Translations under genes and position numbers: made by a program | NCBI GenBank assembly: GCA_027625915.1 | Contig: JANTQA010000012.1 | Span: 9,694,501 to 9,758,500 of the forward strand | Length of the DNA stretch: 64,000 nucleotides | From: Anaeramoeba flamelloides | Taxonomy: Eukaryota; Metamonada; Anaeramoebidae | Direction: 5' to 3' | Shown: positions 57,901 through 64,000 of the stretch, in pieces | Layout of the letters: each line of letters starts with the position of its first letter | Position numbering within the stretch: the stretch's first letter is position 1 | Notes under the pieces: model-generated | Seen by the model: only the letters and a program-made list of their open reading frames with translations | Database searches by the model: none | Told to the model about the DNA's origin: nothing

Positions 57901-59962
57901 AGGAGGAGGATTTAATGCATTTGGATCTTCAACCTCATCTCCTAAAAGAGGAAGAGGTAAGAAAAAAAGAGGAAGAGGCAAACGAGGAAGAGGAAGAGGT
58001 AAAAAAAAAAGAGGAAGAGGAAGAGGACGAGGACGAGGAAGAGGAAAAAAAACAGAAGAAAAAAAAACCGAAGAAAAAGAAAACAAACCCTTAGATCCTG
58101 AAGAAGAAAAAAAAAGCATTCAAGAACAAGAAGAAGAACAACAAAAAAGAATTGAAGAAGCAAGAAAACAACGATTAGAAGAAGAAAAAAAGAAATTAGA
58201 AGAAATGGATCCTGAAGAAAGAAAATTATTAGAAGAAAAAAAAGCCAAAGCTGAAAAAGACAAATTACTAATGGAAGAAGAAGAAAGAAAATTCAAAGAA
58301 GAAATGAAAAAACTGCAAGAAGAAATGGGAGGAGGAGGAGGATCTGGATTTAATGCATTTGATAATTCAAATGAACCCAAATCAGATAAAGAAGAAGAAG
58401 AAAAACCCTTAGACCCTGAAGAAGAAAAAAAACGAATTCAAAGAGAAGAAGAAGAAATACAACAAAGAATGGAAGAAGCAAGAAAACAAAGATTAGAAGA
58501 AGAAAAAAAAAAATTAGAAGAAATGGATCCTGAAGAACGAAAATTATTAGAAGAAAAAAAAGCCAAAGCTGAAAAAGACAAATTACTAATGGAAGAAGAA
58601 GAAAGAAGATTTAAAGAAGAAATGAAAAAACTGCAAGAAGAAATGGCAGGAGGAGGAGGAGGATTTAATGCATTTGGATCTTCAACCTCATCTCCTAAAA
58701 GAGGAAGAGGTAAGAAAAAAAGAGGAAGAGGCAAACGAGGAAGAGGAAGAGGAAGAGGTAAAAAAAAAAGAGGAAGAGGAAGAGGAAGAGGACGAGGACG
58801 AGGAAGAGGAAAAAAAACAGAAGAAAAAAAAACAAAACAAGAAGAAAATAAACCCTTGGATCCTGAAGAAGAAAAAAAACGAATTCAAAAGGAAGAAGAA
58901 GAACAACAAAGAAAAATTGAAGAAGCAAGAAAACAAAGATTAGAAGAAGAAAAAAAGAAATTAGAAGAAATGGATCCTGAAGAAAGAAAATTATTAGAAG
59001 AAAAAAAAGCCAAAGCTGAAAAAGATAAATTATTAATGGAAGAAGAAGAAAGGAAATTCAAAGAAGAAATGAAAAAACTGCAAGAAGAAATGGGAGGAGG
59101 AGGAGGATCTGGATTTAATGCATTTGATAATTCAAATGAACCCAAATCAGATAAAGAAGAAGAAGAAAAACCCTTGGATCCTGAAGAAGAAAAAAAACGA
59201 ATTCAACGAGAAGAAGAAGAACAACAACAAAGAATGGAAGAAGCAAGAAAACAAAGATTAAAAGAAGAAAAAAAGAAATTAGAAGAAATGGATCCTGAAG
59301 AACGAAAATTATTAGAAGAAAAAAAAGCCAAAGCTGAAAAAGACAAATTATTGATGGAAGAAGAAGAAAGAAAATTCAAAGAAGAAATGAAAAAACTGCA
59401 AGAAGAAATGGGAACTGGAGGAGGAAGTACTACCTTTAGTCCATTCCAGGAAGAAAATAGTTCAGTATCCGAACCAGAAATAGAAAGCCAAAGCCAAAAT
59501 AATAGTATAAATATCTCTTCTGACGAAGATATATTAAATTCTGAAGAAGAAATAGAAAACAAAAAAAACTCAGAAGAAAGCTTAGAAGATAACCAAGAAA
59601 ATGAAAGCAATGATTTAATCAATGAAGAAGAAGAAAAATTTCAAGAAGAAATAAGAAAACTTCAAGAAGAAATGAAAGCAATGGATTCAAATTATAACCA
59701 ATTTGATAGTGATAATTCTGATTCTGAAATAAGCGATTCGGGATTTAATTCTGATGATCTAAATAAACTAATTGCACAACAGGAGAATGGACAAGATGGA
59801 GAAAATTCAGAATTAGATTCTGATGAACAATTTATAAGAGATCAAATGCAAAACTTAAATTCTCAATCTCAATCTCAATCTCAGTCTCAATCCGAAGAAG
59901 AATTAAGTGATAATTATAATATTAATTCTGGTTTAGAATTAAGCACTGACGACGAAAAATAA
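54887..59962 (+). CDS. Giant coiled-coil/GR-rich tandem-repeat protein, probably the 3' part of the ankyrin-SAM gene
   Basis: An open frame of about 1,690 codons with no ATG near its start. It begins in a basic coiled coil (LEREKELLSKKKKKF, ELQSEIRNFEDEKEEF) and overlaps the end of the ankyrin-SAM frame, offset by one base. From about 55480 it consists of eleven copies of a helix with MDPEERKLLEEKKAKAEKDK and FKEEMKKLQEEM. Copies alternate between two linkers: GGGGFNAFGSSTSSPK followed by a strongly basic RGRGKKKRGRGK block, and GSGFNAFGSSNEPKSDKEEE followed by an acidic KPLDPEEEKK block. The acidic and basic blocks alternate five times. The C-terminus is an acidic, serine-rich tail with SQSQSQSQS. 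The RG-rich blocks suggest nucleic-acid or membrane-phosphate binding, which is inference. The ORF is intact for 5 kb. Confidence 0.7.
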   Translation, partial: NGKKKKYITKKEQVEKNQKANRRRTSTDPTKNLKKKKETKKKILEKEEIIQNDKKELEREKELLSKKKKKFQNQNDELQSEIRNFEDEKEEFYQEKKQIKEQKKKIENEKKKLEKEIQRLKKQFSKNEINMEKQKNKFEKEKTKLEKKNRNLVEKNKKKNNKKDNDSSSLNKKVTNGSDSFGNSNTFGSSSFSSNVNEQEQQRKLEEARKQRLEEEKKKLEEMDPEERKLLEEKKAKAEKDKLLMEEEERRFKEEMKKLQEEMAGGGSSGFNPFGSSTSSPKRGRGKKKRGRGKRGRGRGKKKRGRGRGRGRGRGRTKKTEEKKSIQEEEEEQQRKLEEARKQRLEEEKKKLEEMDPEERKLLEEKKAKAEKDKLLMEEEERRFKEEMKKLQEEMGGGGGSGFNAFGSSNEPKSDKEEEEEEKPLDPEEEKKRIQREEEERQQRMEEARKQRLEEEKKKLEEMDPEERKLLEEKKAKAEKDKLLMEEEERRFKEEMKKLQEEMAGGGGGFNAFGSSTSSPKRGRGKKKRGRGKRGRGRGKKKRGRGRGRGRGRGKKNQEKENKPLDPEEEKKSIQEQEEEQQKRIEEARKQRLEEEKKKLEEMDPEERKLLEEKKAKAEKDKLLMEEEERRFKEEMKKLQEEMGGGGGSGFNAFGSSNEPKSDKEEEEEKPLDPEEEKKRIQREEEERQQRMEEARKQRLEEEKKKLEEMDPEERKLLEEKKAKAEKDKLLMEEEERRFKEEMKKLQEEMAGGGGGFNAFGSSTSSPKRGRGKKKRGRGKRGRGRGRGKKKRGRGRGRGRGRGRGKKTEEKENKPLDPEEEKKSIQEQEEEQQKRIEEARKQRLEEEKKKLEEMDPEERKLLEEKKAKAEKDKLLMEEEERRFKEEMKKLQEEMGGGGGSGFNAFGSSNEPKSDKEEEEEEKPLDPEEEKKRIQREEEEIQQRMEEARKQRLEEEKKKLEEMDPEERKLLEEKKAKAEKDKLLMEEEERRFKEEMKKLQEEMAGGGGGFNAFGSSTSSPKRGRGKKKRGRGKRGRGRGKKKRGRGRGRGRGRGKKTEEKKTEEKENKPLDPEEEKKSIQEQEEEQQKRIEEARKQRLEEEKKKLEEMDPEERKLLEEKKAKAEKDKLLMEEEERKFKEEMKKLQEEMGGGGGSGFNAFDNSNEPKSDKEEEEKPLDPEEEKKRIQREEEEIQQRMEEARKQRLEEEKKKLEEMDPEERKLLEEKKAKAEKDKLLMEEEERRFKEEMKKLQEEMAGGGGGFNAFGSSTSSPKRGRGKKKRGRGKRGRGRGRGKKKRGRGRGRGRGRGRGKKTEEKKTKQEENKPLDPEEEKKRIQKEEEEQQRKIEEARKQRLEEEKKKLEEMDPEERKLLEEKKAKAEKDKLLMEEEERKFKEEMKKLQEEMGGGGGSGFNAFDNSNEPKSDKEEEEKPLDPEEEKKRIQREEEEQQQRMEEARKQRLKEEKKKLEEMDPEERKLLEEKKAKAEKDKLLMEEEERKFKEEMKKLQEEMGTGGGSTTFSPFQEENSSVSEPEIESQSQNNSINISSDEDILNSEEEIENKKNSEESLEDNQENESNDLINEEEEKFQEEIRKLQEEMKAMDSNYNQFDSDNSDSEISDSGFNSDDLNKLIAQQENGQDGENSELDSDEQFIRDQMQNLNSQSQSQSQSQSEEELSDNYNINSGLELSTDDEK
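55480..59420 (+). repeat. Higher-order coding tandem repeat, period about 750 bp
   Basis: The MDPEERKLLEE-encoding segment recurs at about 55555, 55948, 56273, 56693, 57015, 57447, 57772, 58205, 58525, 58967 and 59288. Spacings alternate between about 390-445 and 320-325 bp, so two subunit types form a dimeric unit of about 750 bp repeated five times, plus one extra. Differences between copies are mostly in the lengths of the GGAAGA- and GAAGAA-type microsatellites. Confidence 0.9.
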
Positions 59963-62900
59963 AAGTTGGAACTCGAAGATCTAAATTCAGAAGAAGTTTA
60001 AAACTCAGCAGAAATTCAAGATCAAGATTTTTCTTAAACAACAAGAAAATTTTCAAATTTAAAGTCAAAAAAAAGGTAGAGAAATAGTAAAAGGTGGAAG
60101 AGAATTATGAAGATAAGATCAAGTAAATTGAAATTATCCTTCACAAAACAATTTCTAATTTAGAAAGTTAATTGTTTAGAAAATCTTGAATAATACCTTA
60201 ACATTTTTTTTAATAAAGAATAAATTCACATAAAAAAAAAAGTTTTTTTATATGTGAAATTTTTATTTTTTATTAAAATTTTTTATTTTTTAATAAATTA
60301 TTATATGTTTTTTTTCAAATTTTAGATTTTATTTTTTTTAAAGAATTCATTCTGTATAATTGAAGCTTGTTATTTAAATATTGTTATAAATATTTAAATT
60401 TTGGTAGAAAAAATTAATTAATTTATCAAGAGTAAATAGGATTTTGTGAATTATTATTTAGAGTTTTAAAAGCTGTTATTTTTGTGTTTTGATTTATTTA
60501 ATATTTTTTTTCATCATAAAGAAACATTTTATTTGGTTTGTTTAAACAAATTGAAACAATTTAATAACTATTAACAAATTCTAATCAAATACATATAATG
60601 TTTATATAATTTACTGATAAATAAATTTCATTTTTTTAGAATTTAAAATGTTTTTCATTACAAAATTTTTGTAGAGTAGAAAAAAATAAACCTCAATCCT
60701 AAAAATTTTAACCCTGGAAAATTCAATTTTTGAAAAAATAATCTTATTTAATCAATTATAGAAGAAATACCTACTTAGTACTATTCGCTATTAATATGCT
60801 AACAGTTGTTAATAAAGTACAATACTCACAAAACAACAAATAAATAAATATCAATAGGTATAAAACAAGAGTTTTTTTTTAAAAAAATTGGCTACACAAA
60901 AAAATCTATTAGGAACTGTGTAAAAATTCTTTTAAAAATTATTGATTGATATTATTGTTCAATATCATCAACTAATTATATTTGGGGGTTTCTAATACAT
61001 AGAACATAATTTCAATATAATTTCATCTTTTTCGAAAAAAAATTATTGATCAACTAAACAAGTTTTGTAATTCAAAAAATGAAAAGATAATTAAAAAAAG
61101 TTAAGATGAAAAAATGATTTTTATATTTTATAATATTCAAACTTATTTCCAATCCGAATGACATTGTATTATTGTGATTTTTTGAAATTTTTTACTTATG
61201 TGGAAAAGAATGAATTTTAGTTTATATTTGGTTAACTTTTGTTATTCAATATTTGGAAAAACAAATTTTCGGTCAAACAACCATTTTCCTCAAGTACATA
61301 GAAGTATATTATTGATGAATTATTTCAAAATTTCACTTTAAACATAAATATCCTGTCACCCATAGGTTAAAAGTGAAAAATGAATAATCGGATTTTTTTA
61401 ATAAAAACCAACTATATGATTAATTTGAACTGAGATAAAATAATATACTTTATATTAGAGTCAATTCCCTTTAAAGAAACTTTAAAAAAAGGTTAAATGC
61501 TATGAAAAAACATTTCGAACTAAAATTTATATATTTGGTATACAAAAGGAAAGTCTCTTACAAAATTAACAATTTCTTGAAAAAATTGAGATTTTTTACA
61601 AATTATTGAAGTAGTTTAAATTATACTTCATATTATGCTTATCCTTATATTTCCTTTAAGACATTTAAGAGTAAAATCAAATAATTATGATTATTAAAAA
61701 ATGAAAATAATTTTAAACAGTTTTGTTTTAAAATTATGTCATTAAGGGATTAGTGTCTACCAAGGAGAAGCCTGAGATCAAATTATGTTAGTATTGGAAA
61801 TATTCACAACAATACCACATGTTTAAAATGTCTCTAAAAAATCGATTAGTCAAGTAGTAATATTTGTTGATCTCATCAATTAAAAATAATCTATATATTA
61901 ATAAAAAACCCCACAATTTCAGAAAAAAAGCCTTATTTGGTAATAAATTTAAAGGTTGAATTATCAATATTCAGACTAAAAAGTTGCCAAATAATTTTCT
62001 GGAAAATTTGTGACGTAATGTACATTAGTTACTAAAAAATTCCTTTGTTTTAAAAAATTAAATAATTAACGAATAAATTTTTTTGACCAAATATTTCTGA
62101 AATATTGGAAATATATTGAAATTACAATTACCTTTATCAAAAGGAAACAAAAATAATCAGTCTTTGAATTTTTATATTGATCATTATTGAGTTAATCTTT
62201 GAAATTAAAAAATTATAAAAATATTTACTTTTGGAAGTTCTAAATATGAATGATCAAATTTTGTAATACTATTATTTTGAACTTCTGTTTTTAGATTTGG
62301 AAAAGGAATTAAAAAAAAATTTTTTAAAATGAAAATTTTTAATAGTGATCATTAGTAAAAAATGTAAGAATTTATTATACAATAATATTTATACTATATT
62401 TTTAGAGTCATAGAAACTATTAGAATCATGCATCACTGATATCATTTAAACCCAATTACAACATACTTTGATTATAGAGAAATCTATGGTTACGCTAATT
62501 CCTTAAGGTTCATTTTTTCTAAGTTATTGGGGAAAATTAATCTATCATTTCTATTGGAAAGGCATACCCATCAAAAATAATCAATACTTTCTAGTGTTAC
62601 CCTTTGTTCTTATATTTAAACATAAAGGACAAAATTTATTTGAATTATTTTTTATTACAGAGTAATTTTCAATAAGTAATTAGTAGATATACTGAATTTT
62701 AGAATTGTTGGACTTTGAAGGATACAGAAAATTAATATGGCCAAAAATAAGATTTTTTATTCAACAATGATACCTTTGATATTTATTTCATAATTAGTGA
62801 GAATTCTTTCATAAAATTAACCTAAAATTTATACAAAATATTTTCAAAATGATTTGTTAAAGAAATTGTAAACATAAAAATCCAATTTTAAAATATCAAG

Positions 62901-63514
62901 AAAAATATCATTATAAAAATCAAAACATATTAATCATTAGTATTTGATTCAAAACAATACACAACGCAAGATATAATATAATCATTATTAATAAAGGAAT
63001 ATCTTTAAACATTATTTCACATATTTCAATTCTTGAAAATTAAAATTTAATATTCAATTATTTAAATTATTTAATTGATTTATTTGTTAAAGTTGAATTT
63101 TGATTAAAAGAAAAGAGTACAAAATTGAAATAAAAATTATAATCTGTAATATTCATAGTTTTGTGATCTTGTTTAAAAAATTTTATTAGCCTTATATTTT
63201 TTCATCAAATCTACCTAGAAAAATATTATTCTTCGACCTATTAATCTTGTGGGTTCTTAATTAATTCCTATTTTTTCGTCAATTTTTGTAATTTCTTGTA
63301 TGAAAAGACAAAATTTTTATGAGATAATCTTAAAAAGGATCTTTCTTTAAATGAGTAAAAAAATCAAAAGAAGAAAAAGAAAAAGAAAAAGAAAAACATT
63401 ATTGGGATTTTAATTAACAGAAAGATTCTAATGATCTGACGATTTAACATTAAAATATTTTAATAAATATTATTATTACTTGTGTTTTAAATAAAACACT
63501 TCTGTATTTCCAAT
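59963..63514. other. 3.5-kb AT-rich intergenic region, no gene seen
   Basis: The first 90 bases after the giant ORF's stop still read like its acidic tail when continued in the same frame (KLELEDLNSEEV, then a stop, then NSAEIQDQDFS). Beyond about 60100 there is no coding signal, no transposon terminus that I recognise and no structured repeat, only A/T-rich sequence. Confidence 0.5.
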
Positions 63515-63790
63515 CTAGTCTTCTTCTCCACTGCCACTTTTTTTAATTTCAATTTGTTTTGTTTTCTTTTTTTTTTGTCTTTTAATTTCAAGATCGAAAT
63601 TTGTTTTTAATTCTTCTAAAGCTGACTCAAATTCTTTAAAACGCTTTTTGTCTTCTTTATCAAGATCTTTAATTTCAGATTTCTTTTCGTTTATAATATC
63701 ATCAAGTACTTGTGACAATTCAATGACTAATTCACCAAATTGATCCTCAAATGATTTGAGAATGATTTCAGCAAAATCACTTACTTTTTC
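63515..63790 (-). CDS. 3' exon of an unidentified charged coiled-coil protein (partial)
   Basis: An open frame entered by an acceptor AAAATAG ending at 63791 and ending in a stop at 63515. It reads EKVSDFAEIILKSFEDQFGE, LVIELSQVLDDIINEKKSEI, KDLDKEDKKRFKEFESALEE, then a basic KRQKKKKTK and an SGSGEED tail. It has the heptad character of a coiled coil. An in-frame TAG immediately upstream means the protein must begin in another exon at higher coordinates, probably beyond the window edge. The family is not recognised. A GTAAGTGATT word inside the exon could be an alternative donor. Confidence 0.5.
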   Translation of the reverse strand, partial: EKVSDFAEIILKSFEDQFGELVIELSQVLDDIINEKKSEIKDLDKEDKKRFKEFESALEELKTNFDLEIKRQKKKKTKQIEIKKSGSGEED

Positions 63791-64000
63791 CTATTTTAAT
63801 TGAGAAGATGTTACGGATTAAGATCAAAAGAAATTTTAAAATTGAAAAAAAAGTCTTTTTGGGTAAGTAGAGGTTAAAAACTTTTTAATTTGATTCTCAA
63901 CTGTGGAGATCATGAAGAGAAAAAAAAAAAAAAAAATAAAGAAAATTCGAACATATGAGACTGCTTTTTCTTGATGGAAGATAATAACAATAACATTTTC

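Noticed and set aside
53770-59622. Many long minus-strand ORFs opposite the repeat protein
   Set aside because: They are mirror frames of GAA/CAA-rich codons (S/F/L-rich translations) with no independent evidence.
59960-60040. Alternative genetic code with TAA read as glutamine
   Set aside because: RACK1, GID8, the importin, NAA38 and the reductase all end at TAA or another stop at the expected position, so standard stops are in use.
1-64000. tRNA, rRNA and CRISPR arrays
   Set aside because: No T-loop/anticodon arrangements, no conserved rRNA words and no regularly spaced direct repeats with unique spacers were seen; the 41-bp array has no spacers.

Overview
The window looks like nuclear DNA of a very AT-rich eukaryotic microbe. 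Genes are split by GT-AG introns, and the recognisable products are eukaryotic housekeeping proteins: RACK1, an ATG1/ULK autophagy kinase, the GID8 subunit of the CTLH/GID ubiquitin ligase, an importin-7/8 type karyopherin and the NatC subunit NAA38. Low-complexity and coiled-coil proteins, long A/T runs and a CoA-disulfide-reductase-rhodanese fusion with a presequence-like N-terminus would fit an anaerobic amoeboid protist such as Anaeramoeba. That assignment is an inference from style, not proof.

Layout: 1-0.7 kb, no gene; 0.75-2.5 kb, RACK1 (-, 3 exons); 2.5-8.9 kb, intergenic with repeats, including a 1.18-kb near-perfect inverted-repeat element; 8.9-16.7 kb, ATG1/ULK kinase (-) with a 5.7-kb intron full of transposons; 16.7-24.2 kb, a repeat graveyard; 24.2-26.8 kb, CoADR-rhodanese fusion (-, 4 exons); 26.8-33.4 kb, repeats; 33.4-34.3 kb, GID8 (-), divergent from importin (+, 34.8-41.7 kb, 3.8-kb intron); 41.7-47.5 kb, repeats including a Tc1/mariner remnant with a transposase fragment; 47.5-48.0 kb, NAA38 (+); 48.5-50.3 kb, a transposon copy; 50.6-52.3 kb, pieces of an unidentified minus-strand gene around a piggyBac-like element; 52.4-60.0 kb, an ankyrin-polyQ-SAM-coiled-coil gene running into a 5-kb repetitive ORF; 60-63.5 kb, empty AT-rich DNA; 63.5-63.8 kb, the 3' exon of a gene that leaves the window.

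The most striking non-genic content is a dense set of short inverted-repeat DNA transposons, at least 15 families, mostly non-autonomous and flanked by TA (Tc1/mariner-like) or TTAA (piggyBac-like). One insertion has an empty-site paralogue inside the window that shows its TA duplication directly. I found no tRNA, rRNA, CRISPR array or virus-like element. Exon boundaries were placed by hand from reading frame, splice consensus and remembered protein families. Transposon family letters (A, B, C and so on) are my own labels.
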